Assembly (NCBI GenBank): GCA_946415795.1
Contig: CAMKTW010000066.1
Location: forward strand, 1-8,338
From: an uncultured Bacteroidales bacterium
Lineage (GTDB): Bacteria; Bacteroidota; Bacteroidia; Bacteroidales; UBA932
Direction of reading: 5' to 3'
Length of the DNA stretch: 8,338 nucleotides
Below, piece after piece: positions 1-6,155 of this stretch. Every line of letters starts with the position of its first letter. Position 1 is the first letter of the stretch. The notes under the pieces were generated by a model. The model did not search any database, had not been told where the DNA came from, and was given only the letters and a program-made list of their open reading frames with translations. A program made the translations under genes and the position numbers.

Positions 1-97
1 GCTGTACGGTCACTGCCAAAGATGAGCAGATACCGAGCACCAATACGGTGATTGGATTGTTCTTAAAGAACGGTTTTGTGTAGATATCCTTATTCAT
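1..97 (-). CDS. nqrD: Na+-translocating NADH:quinone reductase subunit D, N-terminal fragment
   Basis: Only the first 32 codons lie in the window; the gene runs off its left edge. The ATG is one base after the nqrC stop, so the two are almost certainly translated as one polycistronic unit. The visible protein has a short hydrophilic N-terminus and then the start of the first membrane helix, with N-N-P-I-T-V followed by L-G-I-C-S-S-L-A-V-T. This matches the NqrD signature (D/N-N-P-x-x-x-x-V-L-G-x-C-S-x-L-A-V-T). In known Na+-NQR structures NqrD and NqrE are six-helix membrane subunits that share a 2Fe-2S cluster, and the Cys of L-G-x-C-S, here Cys24, is one ligand. No Shine-Dalgarno site is seen; the bases before the ATG are A-rich. 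Later helices and the second cluster Cys cannot be checked here. Confidence 0.95.
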   Translation of the reverse strand, partial: MNKDIYTKPFFKNNPITVLVLGICSSLAVTVQ

Positions 98-98
98 C

Positions 99-977
99 TT
101 ATTCTGCATTTACGGGTTTATTTTCACATTCAGCCTCGCAACCCTCTTCTGCGTAGCACCCTTCAGGGGAGTCACATCCGCCTTCAGAGCAGCATTCATC
201 TGCGCAGCACTCTTCAGAGCCGTCCTCGCACTTGCCGCAGCACTCTTTTGCAGCCGGACGGCTGGTCAGGAAGGCCTTGTAGGCGCCGAGCCACTGCTCG
301 AGCGAAGTGCTCACAGCCTTGGAGGTCATCGTGGCGCCGGAGATGGCGTCAACGCCGTTGGCAGAGCCGTTGGCGCCGCCCTTGATTACTTTTACAGAAG
401 AGAACTGGCCTGCATCGGAGAGTTTCTTGCCACGGAACTGGGTATAGAAGGCAGGTTCTGCAATCTTTGCACCGAGGCCGGGAGTTTCGCTGGCGTGGTC
501 GAAGATTGCACCGGAAACAGTCTCGTTGTCGTCTTCAACTGCAACGTATCCCCAGATAGCGCCCCAGAGGCCGGCACCGTACATAGCCAGGATGTTGACC
601 TTGCGGCCGTCATCCATCGTGCACTCGTAAACGGGAAGCTTGACGTCGAGACCCTTCTTAAGGTTGGAATATTGAGATTTAAGGTCGATATCCTTGAACG
701 CATCCACACCGTCCAGCACGTTGCCCTCCGCATCGATTGCAAAAGCGTTTGTGATGTGGTCGGTGTAAAGCTTCTTGAAATCGGCACCCTTATCGACATT
801 TCCGTCGGGAGTCTGACCCATGTTCGCAGCGAGCATGATGGTCTTCATCTTGGCCAGGTCCATGTTGTCCTGCTGCTTCTGCCTGAGGGCAGAGGCGGCG
901 AAGGCCAGGATGGCCGCAACTATCACAACCAGTATGGTCGTGTAGATGACTGTATATGTATTGCTGTTTGTATTCAT
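99..977 (-). CDS. nqrC: Na+-translocating NADH:quinone reductase subunit C, with Cys-rich C-terminal tail
   Basis: A 292-residue protein. The start chosen is the ATG at 977, giving M-N-T-N-S-N-T-Y and then one membrane helix (about residues 8-30), as expected for NqrC. An upstream in-frame ATG at 1052 would add 25 residues without NqrC character and overlap nqrB. The periplasm-facing FMN domain shows Y-G-A-G-L-W (133-138), Y-V-A-V-E (144-148), E-T-P-G-L-G (164-169) and the flavinylation motif D-A-I-S-G-A-T (210-216). By family knowledge Thr216 carries FMN through a phosphoester bond made by ApbE, and NqrC relays electrons within the Na+ pump. The recognisable fold ends near residue 240 (K-A-F-L-T). 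The rest, about 241-292, is an acidic extension with 11 Cys (246, 247, 250, 257, 258, 262, 263, 268, 274, 280, 284). That tail is not in the NqrC proteins I know; its role is unknown. Frame and stop are clean up to nqrD. Confidence 0.97.
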   Translation of the reverse strand: MNTNSNTYTVIYTTILVVIVAAILAFAASALRQKQQDNMDLAKMKTIMLAANMGQTPDGNVDKGADFKKLYTDHITNAFAIDAEGNVLDGVDAFKDIDLKSQYSNLKKGLDVKLPVYECTMDDGRKVNILAMYGAGLWGAIWGYVAVEDDNETVSGAIFDHASETPGLGAKIAEPAFYTQFRGKKLSDAGQFSSVKVIKGGANGSANGVDAISGATMTSKAVSTSLEQWLGAYKAFLTSRPAAKECCGKCEDGSEECCADECCSEGGCDSPEGCYAEEGCEAECENKPVNAE

Positions 978-990
978 GGCATCGATGCGT

Positions 991-2103
991 TTAAACGGTT
1001 TTGGCTCTGCGCAGACGACGGCGGATGTTCGCGCCGACAACCAGATGGTCAATCAGCGGAGCAAAGGTGTTCATCAGCAGGATAGAAAGCATCATACCCT
1101 CTGGATAACCAGGGTTGAACAGACGGAGCAATACTGCAAAGGCACCCACGAGGAAGCCGTAGATCCACTTGCCGGTCTCGGTCTGGGCGCTGGTAACAGG
1201 GTCGGTGGCCATAAACACGCAGCCGAATGCGAAGCCGCCCATAATCAGCTGATAGTATGCGGGAACGTCGCCGAGCAGACCCATCAGCAGGGCGCCGGCA
1301 ACGCAGCTGAGCATTATCTTCCAGCTGCCCACGCCGGTGCAGATAAGAACCAGCGCGCCAATCAGGATGCAGAGCGTGGAGGTCTCACCAATCGAGCCGG
1401 GAATCAGGCCGACAAACATATCCAATGCAGAGTAGTGCAGATTGCCGCTGGCCACCTCTGAGAGCGGAGTAGCGCAGGAGACTGCATCTACACCACATTT
1501 GTGGGCAACCCATACGGCGTCGCCGCTCATCATTTTGGGATATGAGAAGAACAGGAACGCACGTGCCAGAAGCGCGGGGTTCCAGATGTTCATACCTGTA
1601 CCGCCAAAAACCTCCTTGCCGATGATCACTGCAAAAGCGACCGCGATTGCAAGCATCCACAGGGGGATGTTGACCGGCATTATGAGGGGGATCAGGAAAC
1701 CTGTAACAAAGTAACCTTCGTTAACCTCTTCGCCCTTGATCTGGGCAAACATACATTCAAAGAAGAGACCTACGATGTAAGATACCAGATACAGGGGGAG
1801 TATCTTGAGGAAGCCTTTCCAGACAATCATCCAGAAGCCCCAGCCATAACCGTAGGCGAGGTTCATCTGGTAACCGATATTGTAGATGCTGAAAAGGAAT
1901 ACGGGGATGAGCGCGATTATCACGGTAATCATAGTACGCTTGAGATCGACGCTGTCCCTGATGTGAGTACCGCGGCGGGTCACGGTCTTGGGCACGAAGA
2001 AGAAGGTCTCCATCGCATCGAAGAAAGAACCCAGGGCGCTCAGCTTGCCGCCCTTGCTGAAGGCCGGCTTCATTTTATCCAAAGTATTTCTCAGTGCGCT
2101 CAT
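991..2103 (-). CDS. nqrB: Na+-translocating NADH:quinone reductase subunit B
   Basis: A 370-residue polytopic membrane protein of the NqrB/RnfD family, of usual length for this phylum. It starts one base after the nqrA stop and ends 13 bases before nqrC. A cytoplasmic N-terminus (1-55) precedes about ten hydrophobic stretches. Family signatures include G-K-E-V-F-G-G-T-G (162-170) followed by N-I-W-N-P-A-L-L-A-R-A-F, then M-A-T-D-P-V-T-S-A (298-306), and near the end N-P-G-Y-P-E-G-M-M (330-338). NqrB holds a covalent FMN and riboflavin and forms much of the Na+ path and quinone site. The FMN-acceptor region reads G-V-D-A-V-S-C-A-T-P-L, so the acceptor would be Thr212, but the Gly usual in S-G-A-T is Cys210. 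The codon is clearly TGC (1474-1476 on the plus strand). The Thr itself is kept, so I expect a functional protein, with flavinylation worth confirming. Confidence 0.98.
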   Translation of the reverse strand: MSALRNTLDKMKPAFSKGGKLSALGSFFDAMETFFFVPKTVTRRGTHIRDSVDLKRTMITVIIALIPVFLFSIYNIGYQMNLAYGYGWGFWMIVWKGFLKILPLYLVSYIVGLFFECMFAQIKGEEVNEGYFVTGFLIPLIMPVNIPLWMLAIAVAFAVIIGKEVFGGTGMNIWNPALLARAFLFFSYPKMMSGDAVWVAHKCGVDAVSCATPLSEVASGNLHYSALDMFVGLIPGSIGETSTLCILIGALVLICTGVGSWKIMLSCVAGALLMGLLGDVPAYYQLIMGGFAFGCVFMATDPVTSAQTETGKWIYGFLVGAFAVLLRLFNPGYPEGMMLSILLMNTFAPLIDHLVVGANIRRRLRRAKTV

Positions 2104-2104
2104 A

Positions 2105-3457
2105 TTATGCCATCTCCTTTAACATTAGGTCTATACCGTCGCTCAGAATCTTCTGGATCTCAATCTTGGAAGGACATACAAACTCGCAGAGTGCGAGGTC
2201 CTCTTCAATGACTTCGTATATACCGAGGTTTTCCATTTTCTCTATATCCTTTGCAAGGCAAGCCTTGAGCAGATATACAGGGTAGATATCCATCGGGAGC
2301 ACCTTGCCGTAAACATCGGAAACGACAAATGCGCGGGTGCCGCCGTTGGTGTTTGTGTCCTGGTTATAGGTCTTCTTCTTATTGAGCCACGACCAGTACA
2401 GGTGGGAGTAGCTGAACTTTTTAAGGCGGAAAGGCTTGATCCAGCCCAGCATCTCGTAGTAGTCACCCTCTTCAAGGATAGTGACCTGGCTGTCAAAGAA
2501 GCCGAGGAAGCCGTCTGCTCCGACGCTCTCGCCGGTCAGGGCATCGCCGCTCACGTAGCGGACATTGCCCTCTGCAGTATATTTGGCAACCGATTTAAGG
2601 CTCATACCCTGCACTCCCTTTACGTAGCAGGGCTCCTTTGCAGCAGGACCGGTGATTGCCACCAGGCGGGTCATATCATAGACGCCTGTACGCAGGCAGC
2701 GGCCGATTGCGGCGAGCGAGACGAGATCGACGGTCCATACAGTCTCACCCTTGTTGACGGGAGAGATGTGGTTGATCTGTACGCCTACGTTTCCTGCCGG
2801 ATGCGGGCCGTCAAATGTGTGGAAAATGACTCCCTTGAGGTTGTGCATTGCGCTGCCGGCCTCTTTTGCCGCCGCCATACTGAAATGCACGCCACCCTTG
2901 GTCAGACGGCCGAGGGCGTCGATACCCGCCTGCAGGTTCTCCATCTGCCCCTCCATAATAAAGTCCGGATCGGGAGCGAGCGGAGCGGTATTCATTGCAG
3001 ATATGAAGATGCTCTTGGGAGTATCCTCCGGGTTTGCGATGATGCCGTAGGGACGTTGTTTAATCATTGGCCAGAGGCCTCTCTCTAGCAGGGCGGAGCA
3101 AGTTGCCTGCCTGTCGAGCCGGCTGCAGTCAACCGCGTCAAACCTGACGCTCTGCTGCTCTTTACCGGCTTTGACAATCACAGCCAGAAGCTTGCGCTTG
3201 TCGCCGCGGACAACCTGGTCGACCACACCGCTGCAGGGAGAACAGAAACGTACTTCCTGACGCATCTTGTCAACAAACAAAACGTCACCTGCCTGGACGC
3301 TGTCACCCTCCTTGACGGCGAGCTTGGGCACCAGGGCTTTGAAATCGGCGGGTTTGATGGCAACAAGGTCAGGAGCAACAGTCTCTGCGATTTTAGCGGG
3401 GGCCTTGCCTGCGAGAGGTATATCCAGCCCCTTTTTCAATCTGATGTGTTCTGACAT
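2105..3457 (-). CDS. nqrA: Na+-translocating NADH:quinone reductase subunit A
   Basis: A 450-residue soluble subunit, first gene of the nqr operon. The start is the ATG at 3457 giving M-S-E-H-I-R-L-K-K-G-L-D-I-P, the standard NqrA opening. The in-frame ATG at 3535 lies upstream of the predicted promoter and adds 26 residues with no family likeness. Domains visible are an N-terminal lipoyl/barrel-sandwich-like part (about 35-100, with A-V-K-E-G-D-S-V and A-G-D-V-L-F-V-D), a Rossmann-like part with F-D-G-P-H-P-A-G-N-V-G-V (215-226) followed by I-S-P-V-N-K-G-E, an SLBB-like part (about 260-330), and a C-terminal helical part with L-A-L-C-E-F-V-C-P-S-K (421-431). NqrA sits on the cytoplasmic face of the complex, is related to RnfC but lacks its 4Fe-4S clusters, and has been implicated in quinone binding. 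An AAAGGAG stretch in its last codons may serve nqrB. Confidence 0.98.
   Translation of the reverse strand: MSEHIRLKKGLDIPLAGKAPAKIAETVAPDLVAIKPADFKALVPKLAVKEGDSVQAGDVLFVDKMRQEVRFCSPCSGVVDQVVRGDKRKLLAVIVKAGKEQQSVRFDAVDCSRLDRQATCSALLERGLWPMIKQRPYGIIANPEDTPKSIFISAMNTAPLAPDPDFIMEGQMENLQAGIDALGRLTKGGVHFSMAAAKEAGSAMHNLKGVIFHTFDGPHPAGNVGVQINHISPVNKGETVWTVDLVSLAAIGRCLRTGVYDMTRLVAITGPAAKEPCYVKGVQGMSLKSVAKYTAEGNVRYVSGDALTGESVGADGFLGFFDSQVTILEEGDYYEMLGWIKPFRLKKFSYSHLYWSWLNKKKTYNQDTNTNGGTRAFVVSDVYGKVLPMDIYPVYLLKACLAKDIEKMENLGIYEVIEEDLALCEFVCPSKIEIQKILSDGIDLMLKEMA
2114..2120 (-). promoter_or_regulatory. Possible Shine-Dalgarno site for nqrB inside the nqrA 3' end
   Basis: On the minus strand the sequence AAAGGAG lies 10 bases before the nqrB ATG, within the last codons of nqrA. 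It is a good match to a classical ribosome binding site with slightly long spacing. Bacteroidota generally rely little on such sites, and the bases also encode Leu-Lys-Glu, so the match may be incidental. The 1-nt gap between nqrA and nqrB makes translational coupling likely either way. Confidence 0.4.
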
Positions 3458-3505
3458 TATTAGAATTATTAATTGATAAGAAATATTTCCTTCAAAAAAC
3501 GCGCG

Positions 3506-3536
3506 CAAATTTACTAATTTCTTTAGGTTTTTCAAC
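3506..3536 (-). promoter_or_regulatory. Bacteroidota-type promoter for the nqr operon
   Basis: Read on the minus strand, GTTG (3536-3533) stands in the -33 position and TAAATTTG (3513-3506) is a perfect match to the -7 consensus TAnnTTTG. The spacer is 19 bp, in the range reported for the primary sigma factor of Bacteroides; the -33 element matches TTTG at 3 of 4 bases. Transcription should start near 3500, leaving an AT-rich leader of about 43 nt before the nqrA ATG. The leader has no Shine-Dalgarno site close to the start codon but contains the palindrome GAAATATTTC at 3480-3489. Directly after the -7 box come CGCGCG and then six T. Confidence 0.72.
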
Positions 3537-3544
3537 TATTTTTG
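3537..3544 (+). promoter_or_regulatory. -7 promoter box for the helicase gene, giving a leaderless or near-leaderless mRNA
   Basis: TATTTTTG fits the Bacteroidota -7 consensus TAnnTTTG exactly. It ends only 4 bases before the helicase ATG at 3549, so a start site at the usual distance would fall at or within a few bases of that ATG. No good TTTG -33 element is found at the usual 19-21 bp spacing; the nearest partial match (TTTA at 3510-3513) is 23 bp away. The box abuts the -33 element of the opposing nqr promoter. The call rests on one short motif in T-rich sequence and is moderate. Confidence 0.45.
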
Positions 3545-3548
3545 TGGT

Positions 3549-6050
3549 ATGAACCCAAGTGGAAACGAAGAGATTATACGTGGGCTGAATGAGGCTCAGA
3601 AAGTGGCTGTGGAGAGCACTGAGGGCCCGCTTTTGATAGTGGCCGGGGCGGGCAGCGGCAAGACGCGCGTGCTCACCTGCCGGCTGGCAAACATCATCAG
3701 CAAGGGAACGGAACCATACCGCATACTGGCGCTGACATTCACCAAGAAGGCGGCTGGAGAGATGAAAGAGCGTATCTCCGGCCTCGTTGGAGAGCGCAAT
3801 GCTCAGCGCATCTGGATGGGAACCTTCCACTCTGTTTTCGTGCGGTTCCTCAGAGAATACGCCGAACTGCTGGGATATCCCAGGCAGTTTACCATCTACG
3901 ACGCTGCCGACACCAAGGCGGCCATAACCAAGTGCATCAAGGAACTTAACCTTGACGACAAGGCCTACAAGCCCTCCAGCGTGGCCGCCCGCATCTCCAA
4001 CGCCAAGAATGACCTGCTCACCGCCGCATCATACGCAAAGAACGCCATCTATACCGGTGAGGACGCCGCAAGCAAGCGACCCCGCCTGCACGAGATATTC
4101 TCCCTGTACGCCGCCAGATGCAAAGCGTCCGGGGCGATGGACTTCGATGACATACTGCTCAACACCAACATTCTGCTGCGCGACCACAAGGTGGCGCTGG
4201 AGGCCATACGCGACAGGTTCAAATACATTTTGGTAGATGAGTATCAGGATACAAACTACGCCCAGTATCTCATCCTCAAGAAACTTGCAAGCGTCCATCA
4301 TAATATCTGCGTGGTGGGAGATGACAGCCAGAGCATCTACAGCTTCCGTGGCGCCCGCATAGAGAATATCCTCAACTTCCAGAAAGATTACCCGGAATCA
4401 AAGATCATACGGCTGGAGCAGAATTACCGCTCCACACAGACCATCGTGAATGCCGCCAACAGCCTGATAGACCGCAACAAAAACCGCATCAGGAAGGTCT
4501 GCTGGTCCAGCGGGGACCAGGGCGACAAGATACACATCATAAATGCCTCCAGCGACTTTGAGGAGGGACACGCGATAGCATCTTCCATCAAGCGGGTTAT
4601 CTGGCGCGACAAGGCGCAGTACAGCGACTTTGCAATCCTCTACCGCACCAACGCCCAGTCTCGTGTGCTGGAAGAGGCCCTTCGCAAGCAGAACCTCCCC
4701 TGTCGCGTCATCTCCGGGATGTCGTTTTTCGACCGGGCCGAGGTCAAGGATATGGTGGCATATTTCCGGCTGGTGATAAACCCCAGGGACAACGAAGCCT
4801 TCCGCAGGGTTATCAACCTCCCCGCGCGCGGCATCGGAGCAACTTCTCTCGCTGCACTGGACTCTGCTGCCGGGGCCGCCGGAGTGCCTCTGCTGCCAGC
4901 CTGCTCCCTCCCGGAGGCAGATCTTCTGAAGGCCGGGCTTAAGGCAGGTGCCATCGCCCGATTCAGGGAGTTCTACAATTTGATAATGCCTCTGGCAGAG
5001 AAAGCTTCCACCACCGACGCGTCGTCTCTTGCAGCAGAAATCAGCCTCAAGAGCGGAATGATGGCATATCTGCAGATGCAGCAGGGCAAGGAGGAGAAGG
5101 ACCGGCTGGAGAACGTACAGGAACTGTTCAACGGCATCAAGCAGTTCTGCGAGGATGAGGCTCAGATGCGTAAGTATTACGATACCGAAACGGGAGAGGA
5201 TATGGCCTCAGCAGATGACATAATAACCCTCTCCGACTACATCGAGAACTTCACCCTGCTCTCCTCGGCTGAGAAAAGCGATGACAATGGCGACGACGAC
5301 AACAAGATCAGCCTGATGACGGTACACTCTTCCAAAGGGCTCGAATATCCATACATATATGTGGCCGGGCTTGAAGAGAATCTTTTCCCCTCCGGCAGCG
5401 ACATCACTCCCACCGACATCGAGGAGGAGCGCCGGCTTTTCTATGTGGCGATTACCAGAGCAGAGAGGGAGGTCACCCTCTCCTTCGCATCTATAAGGCA
5501 CCGCTACGGCAAAGAAGAGTTCAATCAGGTGAGCCGGTTTGTAAAGGAGATAGACCGGCAGTATCTGGATGGCGATGTGCCCTCTTCCAGCGCATTCGAC
5601 GATTTTGGGTTTGGCAGCCGACCAGCCTCTGGTGGTGGATGGTCAGGGAATGGTGCAGGTGGCTGGAACCGCTCCGGCGGAATGTCCGGTTCTTCCAGCA
5701 GATCCGGCTCGTCCGACCAGTTTGGTTCATCCGGCAATGGCAAGTGGGCGCCCAACTACGGCAGGCCGCAGCAATCCGCGCAGCGGCCGCAACCAACATC
5801 GCGTCCGGCCAACCCGGCACGCCCCATCCCCAAGACGCCGGTGGTACACAGGACCCCCTCTCCCGACTTCAAGCCCGACCGTCCTGAGGATATCAAGGTT
5901 GGGATGAAAGTAGAGCACAACATCTTCGGATTCGGAACAATCAGCAGCATAGAGGGTTTCGGGGGCGATGCCAAAGCCGTCTTCGTTACCGACAGCGGAG
6001 AGACAAAAAAACTTATTCTCAAATACGCCAAATTGCGCATTTGCAAATAG
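3549..6050 (+). CDS. uvrD: UvrD/PcrA-type superfamily 1A DNA helicase
   Basis: A complete 833-residue ATP-dependent 3'-5' DNA helicase for repair and for clearing replication-transcription conflicts. All SF1A motifs are present: Q-motif L-N-E-A-Q (13-17), Walker A G-A-G-S-G-K-T (33-39), Ia L-T-F-T-K-K-A-A (62-69), Ib G-T-F-H-S (91-95), II D-E-Y-Q-D (230-234), III G-D-D-S-Q-S-I-Y-S-F-R-G-A (257-269), IV L-E-Q-N-Y-R-S-T (289-296), V M-T-V-H-S-S-K-G-L-E-Y-P (590-601) and VI F-Y-V-A-I-T-R-A (631-638, Arg637 the expected ATP-sensing Arg). After the motor domains comes a low-complexity linker (about 678-780), Gly/Ser-rich and then Pro/Arg/Gln-rich. The last 50 residues (I-K-V-G-M-K-V-E-H, F-G-F-G-T-I, then L-I-L-K-Y-A-K-L) resemble the Tudor-like domain with which PcrA/UvrD contacts RNA polymerase. 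The start at 3549 places the Q-motif at the usual distance. It is divergent from nqrA and looks monocistronic. Confidence 0.96.
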   Translation: MNPSGNEEIIRGLNEAQKVAVESTEGPLLIVAGAGSGKTRVLTCRLANIISKGTEPYRILALTFTKKAAGEMKERISGLVGERNAQRIWMGTFHSVFVRFLREYAELLGYPRQFTIYDAADTKAAITKCIKELNLDDKAYKPSSVAARISNAKNDLLTAASYAKNAIYTGEDAASKRPRLHEIFSLYAARCKASGAMDFDDILLNTNILLRDHKVALEAIRDRFKYILVDEYQDTNYAQYLILKKLASVHHNICVVGDDSQSIYSFRGARIENILNFQKDYPESKIIRLEQNYRSTQTIVNAANSLIDRNKNRIRKVCWSSGDQGDKIHIINASSDFEEGHAIASSIKRVIWRDKAQYSDFAILYRTNAQSRVLEEALRKQNLPCRVISGMSFFDRAEVKDMVAYFRLVINPRDNEAFRRVINLPARGIGATSLAALDSAAGAAGVPLLPACSLPEADLLKAGLKAGAIARFREFYNLIMPLAEKASTTDASSLAAEISLKSGMMAYLQMQQGKEEKDRLENVQELFNGIKQFCEDEAQMRKYYDTETGEDMASADDIITLSDYIENFTLLSSAEKSDDNGDDDNKISLMTVHSSKGLEYPYIYVAGLEENLFPSGSDITPTDIEEERRLFYVAITRAEREVTLSFASIRHRYGKEEFNQVSRFVKEIDRQYLDGDVPSSSAFDDFGFGSRPASGGGWSGNGAGGWNRSGGMSGSSSRSGSSDQFGSSGNGKWAPNYGRPQQSAQRPQPTSRPANPARPIPKTPVVHRTPSPDFKPDRPEDIKVGMKVEHNIFGFGTISSIEGFGGDAKAVFVTDSGETKKLILKYAKLRICK

Positions 6051-6070
6051 CGGCGGCACACTATTTGCAA
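6041..6070. repeat. 10-bp perfect inverted repeat spanning the helicase stop codon
   Basis: TTGCAAATAG (6041-6050) and CTATTTGCAA (6061-6070) are exact reverse complements separated by 10 bases. The left arm includes the TAG stop of the helicase gene. No T-run follows on either strand, so this is not a canonical terminator. It could form an mRNA hairpin that affects 3' end stability or release at the stop codon, or be a protein site, since each arm also holds the palindrome TTGCAA. Function is not known. Confidence 0.6.
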
Positions 6071-6116
6071 CTTATCCAGAATGAATTTTTCATAGTTTAG
6101 GTTATGGTTAAGGTAG

Positions 6117-6155
6117 GAGGCCGGGGCCCGCAAGGGTTCCGGCCTCTGAATTTTT
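6117..6155 (+). terminator. Rho-independent terminator of the helicase gene
   Basis: A 13-bp stem pairs 6117-6129 with 6134-6146: GAGGCCGG with CCGGCCTC, two G-U pairs, then CCC with GGG, closed by a GCAA loop of the stable GNRA type. TGAA and five T (6151-6155) follow. On the minus strand the two G-U pairs become A-C mismatches and no T-run follows, so the element is oriented for plus-strand transcripts. Its T-run overlaps the stop codon of the convergent yraN. Confidence 0.85.

Noticed and set aside
99..257. Cys-rich tail as a frameshift artefact of a normal nqrC ending
   Set aside because: The normal fold ends before the tail in the same frame, the tail has a strongly biased composition rather than random out-of-frame sequence, and it ends exactly one base before the nqrD ATG.
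978..1052. Longer nqrC start adding 25 residues
   Set aside because: It would overlap the end of nqrB by more than 60 bases and place polar, non-family sequence before the conserved N-terminal membrane helix; the ATG at 977 fits NqrC.
495..1461. Long plus-strand open frames opposite nqrC and nqrB (495-1085 and 946-1461)
   Set aside because: They are antisense to clearly conserved genes, lack recognisable domains and arise from the codon bias of the real genes.
2402..3088. 228-codon plus-strand open frame opposite nqrA
   Set aside because: It is entirely antisense to nqrA, has no recognisable motif and no promoter; a shadow frame.
3458..3535. Longer nqrA start adding 26 residues
   Set aside because: The extension runs through the leader and the predicted -7 promoter box and has no likeness to NqrA, whose usual opening begins at the ATG at 3457.
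3492..3830. Minus-strand open frame over the helicase start and the promoter region
   Set aside because: It is antisense to the Walker A region of the helicase and runs through both promoters; no family resemblance.
6081..6093. Small inverted repeat ATGAA-TTT-TTCAT as a terminator for the tmk operon
   Set aside because: The 5-bp AT stem with a 3-base loop is too weak and has no following T-run on the minus strand.
5521..6133. Several Pro/Arg-rich open frames on both strands in the helicase linker
   Set aside because: Low-complexity GC-rich sequence opens many frames; only the helicase frame continues into a conserved C-terminal domain.
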